Positions 54,575 through 63,597 of a DNA stretch of 64,000 nt are shown piece after piece. Both the position numbers and the translations under genes were made by a program. Below the pieces are notes generated by a model. That model was not told the origin of the DNA and made no database searches. It worked only from the letters and a program-made list of their open reading frames with translations. The stretch's first letter is position 1. The number at the start of each line of letters is the position of its first letter. This DNA is from Aeromicrobium sp. PE09-221 (GTDB lineage: Bacteria > Actinomycetota > Actinomycetes > Propionibacteriales > Nocardioidaceae), in contig NZ_MIJB01000032.1 in assembly GCF_002174305.1 (NCBI RefSeq), forward strand, positions 1 through 64,000, given 5' to 3'.

Positions 54575-55501
54575 TCAGCCGCCCTGCGGGACGGGGACCG
54601 CCGCGACGATCTCCCGCACGAGGGTCGCCGCAGCGGGCGCGCCGCGATCCACGATGAGGCGGTGCGCGAGCACGGCCTCCGCGAGGGCGTCGATGTCATC
54701 GGGCAGCACGAACTCGCGTCCGGCCATCGCCGCCCGTGCCTTCGCGGCACGGACGAGCTGCAGCGTGGCCCGTGGACTCGCCCCCAGGTAGATACGGGAG
54801 TGTTCGCGGGTCGCGGTGGTGATCGCGATGACATAGCGCCCCACCGCATCCGAGACGTGCACGGCGCGGGCCTCGCCGATCATCGCCGTGAAGTCCGCGA
54901 GCGGGACGACAGATTCCAGCTCCTCGACGGGCTCCACCCGATCGTGTCCGCGGATCATCGCCAACTCCGCATCCGCATCGGGGTATCCCATCGAGATCCG
55001 CGCCATGAAGCGGTCCCGCTGCGCCTCCGGCAGCGCGTACGTGCCCTCCATCTCGACGGGGTTCTGGGTCGCCACCACCATGAACGGAGGCGTCAGCGGA
55101 TACGTGGTGCCGTCCACCGAGACCTGGCGCTCGCTCATCGCCTCGAGTAGGGCCGACTGGGTCTTGGGCGATGCGCGGTTGATCTCGTCGCCGATCACGA
55201 TATTGGCGAAGACGGCACCCGGCCGGAACTCGAAGGCCGCCCGGGCCTGGTCGAAGACCGAGACTCCGGTGATGTCGGAGGGCAGGAGATCCGGCGTGAA
55301 CTGCACACGATGGACCGTGCCGTCGATCGATCGGGCGAGAGCACGCGCCAGAGCGGTCTTGCCCACGCCGGGAACGTCCTCGATCAGCAGGTGACCTTCG
55401 GCGAGCAGCACCGTGATCGCCGTGTCGATCGCTTCGGACTTGCCGTCGATGACGCGTTCGACATTCGCGCGGATCGACATCGCGGCGGCAGCGAGGTCCA
55501 T
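54575..55501 (-). CDS. MoxR-type AAA+ ATPase
   Basis: 308 residues. Walker A LIEDVPGVGKTALARAL near 38-46, Walker B NIVIGDEINRASPKTQSALLEAMSE near 100, sensor 1 VVATQNPVEMEGTY, arginine finger region LPEAQRDRFMARI, and the lid with SPRATLQLVRAAKARA. MoxR chaperones act with DUF58/vWA proteins on envelope or enzyme maturation. First gene of the operon. Confidence 0.93.
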   Translation of the reverse strand: MDLAAAAMSIRANVERVIDGKSEAIDTAITVLLAEGHLLIEDVPGVGKTALARALARSIDGTVHRVQFTPDLLPSDITGVSVFDQARAAFEFRPGAVFANIVIGDEINRASPKTQSALLEAMSERQVSVDGTTYPLTPPFMVVATQNPVEMEGTYALPEAQRDRFMARISMGYPDADAELAMIRGHDRVEPVEELESVVPLADFTAMIGEARAVHVSDAVGRYVIAITTATREHSRIYLGASPRATLQLVRAAKARAAMAGREFVLPDDIDALAEAVLAHRLIVDRGAPAAATLVREIVAAVPVPQGG

Positions 55502-55580
55502 GGCACGATCCTAGTGCCCTGCGCCGAAAGTTCCTGACCGCTTTTCGCCGCCACTCGGCCGCCCGGGTTAGCGTCGGACC

Positions 55581-56030
55581 ATGTCCCGACTTCTCGTCGT
55601 CCACCACTCGCCCACGGACACCTTGCGCAAGCTCACCGATGCCGCCCTCGACGGTGCCCGCGATCCGGCCATCGAGGGAGTCGAGGTCATCGAGCGGCCG
55701 GCGCTGGACGCCACGGTCGAGGATGTGCTCGACGCGGACGGTTATCTCCTCGGCACGAGCGCCAATCTCGGCTACATCTCCGGGGCGCTGAAGCACTTCT
55801 TCGACTCCGTCTACAACGACGTGCGCGACCCGACGGCCAAGCGACCCTTCGCGTACTGGATCCGCGGTGGTTACGACACGACGGGAGCGGAGCGGGCGAT
55901 GGAGTCGATCACGACGGGACTGCAGTGGTCGCTGGCCGCGCAACCTCTCGTCTTCACCGGCGGCATCGAGCCCCATCTTGACGAGGCGACCGAACTGGGC
56001 GGCACTCTCGCCGCCCTCCTCATGGAGTGA
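55581..56030 (+). CDS. Flavodoxin-like NAD(P)H:FMN oxidoreductase family protein
   Basis: 149 residues. Flavodoxin fold with VVHHSPTDTLRKLTDAALDG (phosphate loop), DGYLLGTSANLGYISGALKHFFDSVYN, the segment that binds the isoalloxazine ring, and RPFAYWIRGGYDTTG. Likely an FMN-binding reductase of unknown partner. Stand-alone and divergent from moxR. Confidence 0.85.
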   Translation: MSRLLVVHHSPTDTLRKLTDAALDGARDPAIEGVEVIERPALDATVEDVLDADGYLLGTSANLGYISGALKHFFDSVYNDVRDPTAKRPFAYWIRGGYDTTGAERAMESITTGLQWSLAAQPLVFTGGIEPHLDEATELGGTLAALLME

Positions 56031-56105
56031 GCGCGCGGTCGAGCACCTCCGGCGGCCTCACGATTGCACCACTCACCATGCCCAGGAGCCGGCGGAGGGA
56101 GCCGA

Positions 56106-56387
56106 TCAGTAGCGCGTCCTGAAGTCGCTCAGCCGATCGTCGACCTCGGCCTCGCCGACCTCGACCGAGGTGACAGAAGCCTGCCGCGGACCCTGATGGC
56201 ACCAGCGCACGAGCTCCTCGACGGCATCGGCGGATCCCTGCGCCACGAGCTCTACCGCGCCGTCGTCACGGTTGCGCACCCAACCGGCGACCCCGAGGCG
56301 GCGTGCCATGTCCTCACACGAAGCGCGGAAGTAGACCCCTTGGACACGGCCGTGGACGATGAGATGGCGACTGATCGTGGAGGGCAT
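56106..56387 (-). CDS. acyP: Acylphosphatase
   Basis: 93 residues with the catalytic Arg in GRVQGVYFRASCEDMARRLG and the Asn-containing GWVRNRDDGAVELVAQG. Hydrolyses acyl phosphates. ATG 56387 follows GGAG; the open frame continues far upstream without family similarity. Confidence 0.92.
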   Translation of the reverse strand: MPSTISRHLIVHGRVQGVYFRASCEDMARRLGVAGWVRNRDDGAVELVAQGSADAVEELVRWCHQGPRQASVTSVEVGEAEVDDRLSDFRTRY

Positions 56388-56439
56388 GTCTCCATGAAGG
56401 CATGCGGCGGAGACGCTCGCAAGGTGGGAGCATCGGCCT

Positions 56440-57462
56440 ATGGACGCCGTCGACGCACTCCGTGAGATCGCCTTCTGGCTGGAGCGGGAACGCGCATCCA
56501 CGTACCGCGTGGAAGCCTTCCGCACGGCCGCCGATGTGCTGTCCGCGCTGGCACCTGCCGATGTCGAGCGCCGGACGCGCGAGGGCAGTCTGAAACGTCT
56601 CAAGGGCCTCGGGGCTCGCACCGTCGGCGTCGTGGAGGATGTCATCGCCGGTGAGGTCCCCGACTACCTGGCCGAACTGCGGGAGCGAGGCGCGACTCCA
56701 CTGGTGGACGGCGGTGACCCCTTGCGCGGGCAGTTACGTGGCGACCTGCACCTGCACTCGGACTGGTCCGACGGCGGTTCACCGATCGAGGAGATGCTGC
56801 GTGTCGCGAACCGGCTCGGTCGCGAGTACATCGCCCTGACCGATCATTCGCCCCGGCTCACCGTCGCCCGCGGGCTCTCCCCCGAGCGCCTGCGCGAGCA
56901 GCTCGACCTCATCGCCGGCCTCGAGGACGATACAGAGGGCACGACCCTGCTCAGCGGGATCGAGGTGGACATCCTCGACGACGGCAGTCTCGATCAAGAG
57001 GATGAGCTCCTCGAACGCCTCGAGGTCGTGGTGGCATCGGCGCATTCGCAGTTGCGGATGCGAGCACCGGCGATGACGCGGCGATTGCGGAAGGCCGTGG
57101 CGAACCCGCGGACGCGGATCCTGGGCCACTGCACCGGGCGACTCGTCACCGGCGGTCGCGGCACCCGCCCGCCCTCGGAATTCGACGCGCGGGCGGTCTT
57201 CGAGGCATGCGCCGAGCACGATGTCGCCGTCGAAATCAACGCGCGGCCCGAACGCCAAGACCCGCCCGACGATCTCATCGCGGTCGCCCTCGACGCGGGA
57301 TGCCTGTTCTCGATCGACTCCGATGCCCACGCGCCGGGGCAGTTAGACTTCCTCGACTACGGTGCGGCGCGGGCGATGGCCTGCGGCGTCCCGGCCGAGC
57401 GCATCGTCACCACCTGGCCGCTCGACCGGCTCCGCACCTGGCTGAGCCGCGACGGCCGGTGA
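56440..57462 (+). CDS. PHP-domain phosphoesterase with PolX-like N-terminus
   Basis: 340 residues. An N-terminal helix-hairpin-helix region (about 1-85; YRVEAFRTAADVL, LKRLKGLGARTVGVVEDV) like the start of PolX polymerases, then a PHP domain with LRGDLHLHSDWSDGG, YIALTDHSPR, SGIEVDILDDG, VASAHSQLRM, ILGHCTGR, VEINARPERQDPPD and FSIDSDAHAPGQLDF. The polymerase core is absent. Probably a nuclease or phosphoesterase in DNA repair; substrate unknown. The ATG is 52 bases from the acylphosphatase start, divergent. Confidence 0.88.
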   Translation: MDAVDALREIAFWLERERASTYRVEAFRTAADVLSALAPADVERRTREGSLKRLKGLGARTVGVVEDVIAGEVPDYLAELRERGATPLVDGGDPLRGQLRGDLHLHSDWSDGGSPIEEMLRVANRLGREYIALTDHSPRLTVARGLSPERLREQLDLIAGLEDDTEGTTLLSGIEVDILDDGSLDQEDELLERLEVVVASAHSQLRMRAPAMTRRLRKAVANPRTRILGHCTGRLVTGGRGTRPPSEFDARAVFEACAEHDVAVEINARPERQDPPDDLIAVALDAGCLFSIDSDAHAPGQLDFLDYGAARAMACGVPAERIVTTWPLDRLRTWLSRDGR

Positions 57463-57474
57463 GGGGACGAGACC

Positions 57475-58392
57475 TCAGAAGCCGAGCTTGCGCAGTTGCT
57501 TGGGGTCGCGCTGCCAGTCCTTGGCCACCTTGACGTGCAGGTCGAGGTAGACAGGAGTGCCGAGCAGCCGCTCGATCTGACCGCGGGAGGTCACGCCGAT
57601 CTCACGCAGCCGAGCACCCTTCTTGCCGATGATGATGCCCTTCTGGCTGTCGCGCTCGACGTAGAGGTTGACACGGACATCGAGCAGCGGCTTGCTCTCG
57701 GGACGATCCTGTCGAGGCACCATCTCCTCGACCACCACAGCCAGCGAATGCGGTAGTTCGTCGTGGACGCCCTCCAGAGCCGCCTCTCGGATGATCTCGG
57801 CGACCAACGTCTCCTCGGGTTCGTCGGTCAGCTGCCCCTCGGGATAAAAGGCCGGGCCCTCGGGGAGGGTTTGCAGCAGCAGATCGGAGAGCAGCTCGAC
57901 CTGCTCTCCCTTGACCGCCGAGACCGGCACGATCTGCGTCCAGTCGACACCGGCCTCCTGTCCAGCGGAGGCGATCGCCTGCAGGTGCTGGGCCAGTCGT
58001 TCTGGCGAGACGAGATCGGTCTTGGTGGCGATCGCGAACATCGGCTTGGAGCGCAATGCCGCCAGCTCCCCGATCAGGTACCGATCCCCCGGCCCGATCC
58101 GCTGATCGGATGGGAAGCACATCCCGACGATGTCGACCTCGGACCAGGTCGACCGGACGAGATCGTTGAGGCGTTCGCCCAGCAGCGTACGGGGCCGGTG
58201 CAGGCCGGGGGTGTCGACGAGGATCAGCTGGCCGTCGGGGCGGTGGACGAGTCCGCGGACGACGTGCCGGGTGGTCTGCGGACGTGACGAGGTGATGGCG
58301 ACCTTCTCACCGACCAGCGCATTGGTGAGGGTGGACTTGCCGGCATTGGGCCTGCCGACGAAGCTGACGAAGCCGGAGCGGAACTCGCTCAT
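57475..58392 (-). CDS. era: GTPase Era
   Basis: 305 residues. G1 GRPNAGKSTLTNAL, G2 and G3 region with DTPGLHRPRTLLGE, G4 ATKTD and the C-terminal KH domain (GARLREIGVTSRGQIERLLG, then VYLDLHVKVAKDWQRDP). Acts in 30S ribosome maturation by binding the 16S 3' end. ATG 58392 begins the G domain; the 5' extension of the frame lies in the preceding gene. One base separates it from the cdd-like gene. Confidence 0.96.
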   Translation of the reverse strand: MSEFRSGFVSFVGRPNAGKSTLTNALVGEKVAITSSRPQTTRHVVRGLVHRPDGQLILVDTPGLHRPRTLLGERLNDLVRSTWSEVDIVGMCFPSDQRIGPGDRYLIGELAALRSKPMFAIATKTDLVSPERLAQHLQAIASAGQEAGVDWTQIVPVSAVKGEQVELLSDLLLQTLPEGPAFYPEGQLTDEPEETLVAEIIREAALEGVHDELPHSLAVVVEEMVPRQDRPESKPLLDVRVNLYVERDSQKGIIIGKKGARLREIGVTSRGQIERLLGTPVYLDLHVKVAKDWQRDPKQLRKLGF

Positions 58393-58393
58393 C

Positions 58394-58726
58394 TCAGGCC
58401 TCCAGCACCGTGTCGACCGCGCCATCGGGTCCGGCGACCACGACAGAGGTCCCGGCCCCGGCGAACTCGCGCACCGTCTCGGTGCGGATCGGCACGTCAC
58501 CCTCGGTCACGACGGCTGCGGCCTCCAGACCCTTGGCCCCCGAGGAAACGGCCATCGCGACAGCGAGATCCAGAGCCGAGAGCGTGAGGGATTCCAGGGC
58601 GATCGTCGCGGCGGCGTAGGTACGCCCGTCGAGATCGCGCACGGCCGCGCCCTGCGCGACCCCGAGCCGGGCGCGGGTGGCGCGGGCGAGCGTGACGAGC
58701 TTGGCATCCTCAGCCGACAGATCCAT
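58394..58726 (-). CDS. Cytidine deaminase-like protein lacking the zinc site
   Basis: 110 residues with the cytidine-deaminase fold size and order (ARLGVAQGAAVRDLDGRTYAAA, then ALESLTLSALDLAVAMAV), but the usual C/HAE proton donor and PCxxC zinc ligands are absent: the CAER position reads SALDL and there is no PCGxC. Therefore probably not an active deaminase. It lies between corC and era, as in other actinobacteria, and is cotranscribed with era. Confidence 0.75.
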   Translation of the reverse strand: MDLSAEDAKLVTLARATRARLGVAQGAAVRDLDGRTYAAATIALESLTLSALDLAVAMAVSSGAKGLEAAAVVTEGDVPIRTETVREFAGAGTSVVVAGPDGAVDTVLEA

Positions 58727-58762
58727 GTCCTCAGCGTATCGGCCCGCCCGCCTACCGAGGCC

Positions 58763-60025
58763 TCAGGAGTCGAGACGGGAGACGAGGACCCGGCCGATAC
58801 GATTGCGGCGGCCGGCAGGCGCCTGGGCCTCCAGCCGCAGGCCGTCGACCTCGACGACGCTGCCGGGGATGGGCACCTTGCCGAGATGCTTGGCCATCAG
58901 ACCCCCCACCGAGTCGACATCCTCGTCCTCGATGGGGACACCGAACAGCTCCTCGAGGTCATCGACATCGAAGCGCGCACTGACACGCCAGGAACCATCG
59001 GAGAGCTGCTCGCGTTCATCGGGTTCCGAGTCGTACTCGTCGGTGATCTCCCCGACGATCTCCTCGAGGATGTCCTCGATCGTGACCATCCCGGCAGTAC
59101 CGCCGTACTCGTCGACGACGATCGCCACATGTGTGCGGCTCGCCTGCATCTCACGCAGCAGGTCATCAGCCTTCTTGGTGTCGGGGACGAACGGGCACGG
59201 CCGGCAGATCGAGTCGACCTTCTCGGCGGTCTCGGCCGCGTGATTGTCGAAGACGCGTTTGGTGAGGTCCTTGAGATAGGCCATGCCCACGACATCGTCG
59301 AGGTTCTCCCCCACCACGGGGATACGCGAGTATCCACTGCGCAGCGCGAGGCTCATCGCCTGCCGTAGGGTCTTGTGCTGTTCGATGAACACCAGATCGG
59401 GACGGGGCACCATGACCTCCCGCACGATCGTGTCGCCGAGCTCGAAGACCGACTGGATCATCTTCGACTCATCGGTCTCGATGACGGAGCTGCGCGCGGC
59501 GAGATCGACCAGCTCACGCACCTCCACCTCCGACGCGAAGGGCCCCTCGCTGAACCCCTTGCCGGGGGTGAGGGCATTGCCGATGAGGATCAGCAACTTG
59601 GGGATCGGGCCCAGCAGAGCGGTCAGCATGACGACCACGAAGGCGGAGGCGACCGCGATGCGCTCGGCATGCTGCTTGCCGATCGTGCGGGGACCGACGC
59701 CGATGACGACGAAGCTCACCACCGTCATGATCGCGATGGCGATGAGCACATTGCTCCACAGCCCCTCGACATGATCCGCGACCACTGCCGCGACGAGCAC
59801 GATGCTCGCGGTCTCAGCCAGGATGCGCAGGAGGAGGACGGTGTTCAGATAGGGAGCCGGATCCTCCAGGATCGTGCCGAGCCGCTTGGCGCCGGCGCTC
59901 CCGGACCCGGCCAGCTCCTCGGCCCGGGCCCGCGAGAAGGAGGAGATGGCGGCCTCGATGCTCACCAGGATGCCGGCCAGCACCGCGAGCACGACCGCCA
60001 GCACCAGCGGCGTAGTCACGCCCAT
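58763..60025 (-). CDS. HlyC/CorC-type CNNM/CBS membrane protein
   Basis: 420 residues: N-terminal DUF21/CNNM domain with about three to four helices (LAVVLAVLAGILVSIEAAISSFSRARAEEL), a CBS pair (PRPDLVFIEQHKTLRQAMSL, RSGYSRIPVVGENLDDVVGM, SRTHVAIVVDEYGGTAGMVTIEDILEEIVGEI) and a C-terminal CorC_HlyC domain (WRVSARFDVDDLEELFG). Proposed Mg or Co efflux. Located downstream of ybeY and phoH, as in most actinobacteria. Confidence 0.93.
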   Translation of the reverse strand: MGVTTPLVLAVVLAVLAGILVSIEAAISSFSRARAEELAGSGSAGAKRLGTILEDPAPYLNTVLLLRILAETASIVLVAAVVADHVEGLWSNVLIAIAIMTVVSFVVIGVGPRTIGKQHAERIAVASAFVVVMLTALLGPIPKLLILIGNALTPGKGFSEGPFASEVEVRELVDLAARSSVIETDESKMIQSVFELGDTIVREVMVPRPDLVFIEQHKTLRQAMSLALRSGYSRIPVVGENLDDVVGMAYLKDLTKRVFDNHAAETAEKVDSICRPCPFVPDTKKADDLLREMQASRTHVAIVVDEYGGTAGMVTIEDILEEIVGEITDEYDSEPDEREQLSDGSWRVSARFDVDDLEELFGVPIEDEDVDSVGGLMAKHLGKVPIPGSVVEVDGLRLEAQAPAGRRNRIGRVLVSRLDS

Positions 60026-60059
60026 GTCGTCACCCCTGGAACGAGCTCACGCAGCTCGG

Positions 60060-60542
60060 TCACGATGCGTCCGGATCCTGTCCGGCGGCCGCCTCGTGCC
60101 ACTCCACGAGGAGGCGTCCCTGGATGCCGAACATCTCGGCGTGTTCCTCGGGGGTCGCGTGGTCGTAGCCCATGAGGTGCAGCATGCCGTGCACCGTGAG
60201 CAGGGCGATCTCGTCGTCTCGGTCGTGTCCGGCGGCCGGCGCCTGCTGGGCGGCGATCTGCGGGCAGAGGGCGATATCGCCCAGATAACCGGGGTCATCA
60301 CCGTCATCGGGCTCCTCGCGCCCCGGTGTCAGCTCGTCCATCGGGAACGAGAGCACGTCCGTGGGACCCTCCTTGCCCATCCACTGCTCGTTGAGCGTGG
60401 CGATGGTGTCGGCGTCCACCAGCCGCATGGTCATCTCGGTCTGCGGGTGCAGCCGCATCCTCCGCAGAACGAAGCGGCAGAGCCGGGTGAGGCCGAGGAC
60501 GTCCACGTCCTCGCCGGACTCGTCGAGAACGTCAACGCTCAC
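60060..60542 (-). CDS. ybeY: Endoribonuclease YbeY (rRNA maturation factor)
   Basis: 160 residues with the zinc signature LTVHGMLHLMGYDHATPEE (HxxxHxxxxxH) near 117-127 and upstream TDVLSFPMDEL, GYLGDIALCPQIA. Processes 16S rRNA ends and acts in ribosome quality control. Fifteen bases separate it from phoH and 34 from the CorC gene. Length normal. Confidence 0.95.
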   Translation of the reverse strand: MSVDVLDESGEDVDVLGLTRLCRFVLRRMRLHPQTEMTMRLVDADTIATLNEQWMGKEGPTDVLSFPMDELTPGREEPDDGDDPGYLGDIALCPQIAAQQAPAAGHDRDDEIALLTVHGMLHLMGYDHATPEEHAEMFGIQGRLLVEWHEAAAGQDPDAS

Positions 60543-60556
60543 CGTGGCCCACCTGC

Positions 60557-61552
60557 TCAGGCACGCTCGCGGCCGGCATCGTCGCGCCGCCCCGCGTCGT
60601 ACTGGTCGTAGGCGGCGACGATGCGTCCGACGAGCTTGTGCCGGACGACGTCGTTGCTGGTCAGCCGGGAGAAGTGGATGTCGCGGACATCACCGAGGAT
60701 GTTCTCGACGACCCGCAGACCGCTGGTGGCGCCGCCGGGGAGGTCCACCTGGGTGACATCCCCGGTGACGACCATCTTGGAGCCGAATCCGAGGCGGGTC
60801 AGGAACATCTTCATCTGCTCGGCGGTGGTGTTCTGCGCCTCGTCGAGGATGATGAAGGCATCGTTGAGACTCCGGCCGCGCATGTATGCGAGGGGGGCCA
60901 CCTCGATGACGCCGCTGGTCAGCAGCTTGGGGATCGACTCGGGGTCGAGCATGTCGTGCAGAGCGTCGTACAGCGGGCGCAGGTACGGATCGATCTTCTC
61001 GCTCAGCGTGCCGGGGAGATACCCGAGCCGCTCCCCTGCCTCGACGGCCGGGCGCGTGAGGATGATCCGCGTGACCTCCTTGGCCTGCAACGCCTGCACG
61101 GCCTTGGCCATCGCGAGATAGGTCTTGCCGGTGCCTGCGGGGCCGATCCCGAAGACGATGGTGTGCTTGTCGATCGCGTCGACATAACGCTTCTGGTTGA
61201 GGGTCTTGGGGCGGATGGTGCGGCCCCGGCTGGAGAGGATATTGAGGCTCAGCACCTCGGCGGGCCGCTCCTGGGTCTCGGTGCGCAGCATGGAGATGCT
61301 GCGCTCGACCGTCTCGCGGCTGAGCGCCTGTCCCGTGCGCAGGATAGTGACGAGCTCATCGAGCAGGCGCTCGACGAGCGCCGCCTCGGCGGGGTCGCCC
61401 TCGACGGTGATCTCATTGCCGCGCGCGTGGACACGGGCATCGAAGGAATCCTCGACCAGTCTCAGGAACTCATCGGCCGGGCCGAACAGGGCCACGGCGG
61501 GAACGCTCGACGGCACGGTGAACACGTGGCGAGCCTTGATGTCATCAGTCAT
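60557..61552 (-). CDS. phoH: PhoH-like ATPase
   Basis: 331 residues with Walker A FGIGPAGTGKTYLAMA near 140, RPAVEAGERLGYLPG, Walker B FIILDEAQNTTAEQMKMFLTRLGFGSKMVVTGD and the final GLRVVENIL. RNA helicase-like family, phosphate-starvation annotation is historical. Starts the phoH-ybeY-corC-era run. The palindromic repeat locus B lies just upstream. Confidence 0.95.
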   Translation of the reverse strand: MTDDIKARHVFTVPSSVPAVALFGPADEFLRLVEDSFDARVHARGNEITVEGDPAEAALVERLLDELVTILRTGQALSRETVERSISMLRTETQERPAEVLSLNILSSRGRTIRPKTLNQKRYVDAIDKHTIVFGIGPAGTGKTYLAMAKAVQALQAKEVTRIILTRPAVEAGERLGYLPGTLSEKIDPYLRPLYDALHDMLDPESIPKLLTSGVIEVAPLAYMRGRSLNDAFIILDEAQNTTAEQMKMFLTRLGFGSKMVVTGDVTQVDLPGGATSGLRVVENILGDVRDIHFSRLTSNDVVRHKLVGRIVAAYDQYDAGRRDDAGRERA

Positions 61553-61616
61553 ACGCGTGCCAGTCTACGCTGTTGCACCGACAGGCGTCTCGCTACAGAC
61601 TCGGCCGTCCCCCACA

Positions 61617-61737
61617 CGTGGCGGTACGCCATCAACCTCACCTCGTGAACGGCGGTACACCGTCAACCTCATCCGCGAGTGATGGGGTTGACGGTCTACC
61701 GCCACGAGAACGAAAGGTTGATGCTCTACCGCCGCCG
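61617..61737. repeat. Four-unit palindromic repeat locus B
   Basis: Two forward units (GGCGGTACGCCATCAACCTC and GGCGGTACACCGTCAACCTC) followed by two reverse units (GGGGTTGACGGTCTACCGCC and AGGTTGATGCTCTACCGCC). The same arrangement occurs at 45337-45455. It lies between the HIT gene stop (61744, minus) and the phoH start (61552, minus). Confidence 0.75.
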
Positions 61738-61743
61738 ATGCTG

Positions 61744-62088
61744 TCAGCCGAGGAAGAGCTTGGAGACGTCCACCCCGGCGAGCACATGAGCATGGGCGTG
61801 GAAGACGGACTGGCCGGCCTCGGCACCGGTATTGAAGACGAGGTTGTAGTCCTCATAGCCCTCTTGGCGTGCGACGACCCGGGACTGCGCGAGCAGCTCG
61901 GCGGCCACCAGCGGGGATGCCTCGGCCAGGCTCACGATGTCGGGCTCGTGCTCGCGGGGGATGACGAGCACGTGCACCGGCGCCTTGGGACTGATGTCCC
62001 GGAAGGCGATGGTGTGCTCGGACTCGGTGACCACCTCGGCGGGGATCTCTCCATCGACGATCTTGCAGAACACGCAGTCAGCAGCCAT
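61744..62088 (-). CDS. HIT-family nucleotide hydrolase
   Basis: 114 residues with CVFCKIVDGEIPAEVV (zinc-site Cys pair), FRDISPKAPVHVLVIPREHEP and the active-site HIT motif SVFHAHAHVLAG (H-x-H-x-H). Hydrolyses adenosine 5'-phosphoramidate-type substrates (Hint branch). Stand-alone between an unknown small gene and the repeat locus. Confidence 0.93.
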   Translation of the reverse strand: MAADCVFCKIVDGEIPAEVVTESEHTIAFRDISPKAPVHVLVIPREHEPDIVSLAEASPLVAAELLAQSRVVARQEGYEDYNLVFNTGAEAGQSVFHAHAHVLAGVDVSKLFLG

Positions 62089-62123
62089 ACGGTCAGTCTA
62101 CGAACATGTCGCCCCGTCGGGAA

Positions 62124-62396
62124 TCAGCTCTCGGGGTCGCGGGTGAACGGTCGGTTGACGTCGAGCTCTCCGGCACTGATCAGGACGGCTCCCTTCGGCC
62201 CCCAGAAGCCCACCGTGGCATCGACCGCCAATGATGTCGGCCTGCCGGCCCGCAGCCGCGTGGTCCCCACGAGGAGACTGCGCTCGTCGACGACATCGCC
62301 ATCAACGATGAGCCGGACTCGATACCAGAACAACGAGCCTCCGTCGAACTCGACGGTCAGCGTGCGACCGTCGTGACGTAGCGAATACTGTTTCAT
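62124..62396 (-). CDS. Small protein of unknown function
   Basis: 90 residues, beta-rich, no membrane segment: LRHDGRTLTVEFDGGSLFWY, a short turn and GFWGPKGAVLISAGELDV. No motif I can name. It lies between dnaJ (18 bases away) and HIT, where many actinobacteria carry rsmE. Likely cotranscribed with dnaJ. ATG has no strong ribosome binding site. Confidence 0.65.
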   Translation of the reverse strand: MKQYSLRHDGRTLTVEFDGGSLFWYRVRLIVDGDVVDERSLLVGTTRLRAGRPTSLAVDATVGFWGPKGAVLISAGELDVNRPFTRDPES

Positions 62397-62414
62397 GCCC
62401 TTGTCATACCCGCC

Positions 62415-63572
62415 TCACTTGAAGGCATCGCGGATACGGCCGAAGACGCCGTTCCGGTGCGAGTGGCCGACCACCGGCTCGGGTCGTTCCTCGCCGCGCA
62501 GCGATGCAAGCTCGGCCAGCAGCTCGCGCTGACGGTCGTCGAGATCGCTCGGCGTCTCGACGACCACCTGCACCGTCAGATCACCGCGGCCGCTGCCACG
62601 CAGCCGCTGGACCCCCTGACCGCGGACGGTGACCGTCTCACCCGACTGCGTGCCCGAAGGGATGTCGATCGACACGGTGGCCGGCACATCGCCGAGATCG
62701 GGCCGTTCGGACTCCAGGGTGGGGATCTCGATGCGGGTGCCCAGCGCGGCGGCCGTCATGGGCACGGCGATCTGGCAGGCGAGCTGATCGCCCTGACGGG
62801 TGAACACCTCGTGGCGTTGCACCCGGACCTCGACATAGAGATCACCCGCCGGTCCACCGCCGGTGCCGACCTCGCCCTCCCCCGCCAGCTGGATGCGGTT
62901 GCCGTCGTCGACGCCCCCGGGGATGTTGACCGAGATGGTGCGACGCGCCCGGACGCGCCCGTCGCCACCGCACTCCGCGCACGGGTCGGGGATGACCGTG
63001 CCGAAGCCGCGGCAGGTGGGGCACGGCCGCGAGGTGCGGATATCGCCGAGCAGCGACCGCTGCACCGACTGCACCTCACCGTGTCCGTGACAGGTGCCGC
63101 AGGTCACCGGCTCAGATCCCTCGCTCGCCCCGGAGCCGTTGCACAGTAGACAGACGATCGCCGTGTCGACCTTGAGCTCGCGGGTCACGCCGAAGGCGGC
63201 CTCGGGAAGCGTGACCACCACGCGCAGCAGGGCGTCGGATCCTCGCTGGACCCGCGACTTGGGCCCGCGGCTCGCGCCACCCTGACCGAAGAAGGCATCC
63301 ATGATGTCATCGAAGTTGAAGCCGCCCTGGCCGAAGCCGCCGCCCATGCCGCCGCTCGAGAGCGGATCCCCGCCGCGGTCGTACACGGCTCGCTTGTCCG
63401 GGTCCGCGAGGACCTCATAGGCCAGCGAGACCTCCTTGAACTGCTCGGCGGCATCCGGAGCGTCGTTGACGTCCGGGTGCAGCCGCCGCGCGGCCTTGCG
63501 GTAAGCCTTCTTCAGCTCCTCGGCGCTCGCATCGCGCGAGACGCCCAGCAGTGCGTAGTAGTCCTGTGCCAT
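62415..63572 (-). CDS. dnaJ: Molecular chaperone DnaJ
   Basis: 385 residues. J domain with DYYALLGVSRDASAEELKKA and the HPD triad (RRLHPDVND), Gly/Phe region (GGMGGGFGQGGFNFDDIMD), four CxxCxGxG zinc repeats (CLLCNGSG, CGTCHGHG, CPTCRGFG, CAECGGDG) and the C-terminal substrate domain. Hsp70 co-chaperone. Cotranscribed after hrcA, so this is the hrcA-linked DnaJ of actinobacteria (often called DnaJ2). Confidence 0.96.
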   Translation of the reverse strand: MAQDYYALLGVSRDASAEELKKAYRKAARRLHPDVNDAPDAAEQFKEVSLAYEVLADPDKRAVYDRGGDPLSSGGMGGGFGQGGFNFDDIMDAFFGQGGASRGPKSRVQRGSDALLRVVVTLPEAAFGVTRELKVDTAIVCLLCNGSGASEGSEPVTCGTCHGHGEVQSVQRSLLGDIRTSRPCPTCRGFGTVIPDPCAECGGDGRVRARRTISVNIPGGVDDGNRIQLAGEGEVGTGGGPAGDLYVEVRVQRHEVFTRQGDQLACQIAVPMTAAALGTRIEIPTLESERPDLGDVPATVSIDIPSGTQSGETVTVRGQGVQRLRGSGRGDLTVQVVVETPSDLDDRQRELLAELASLRGEERPEPVVGHSHRNGVFGRIRDAFK

Positions 63573-63597
63573 GTCCTTCTCTCACCCGATCGGGGGA

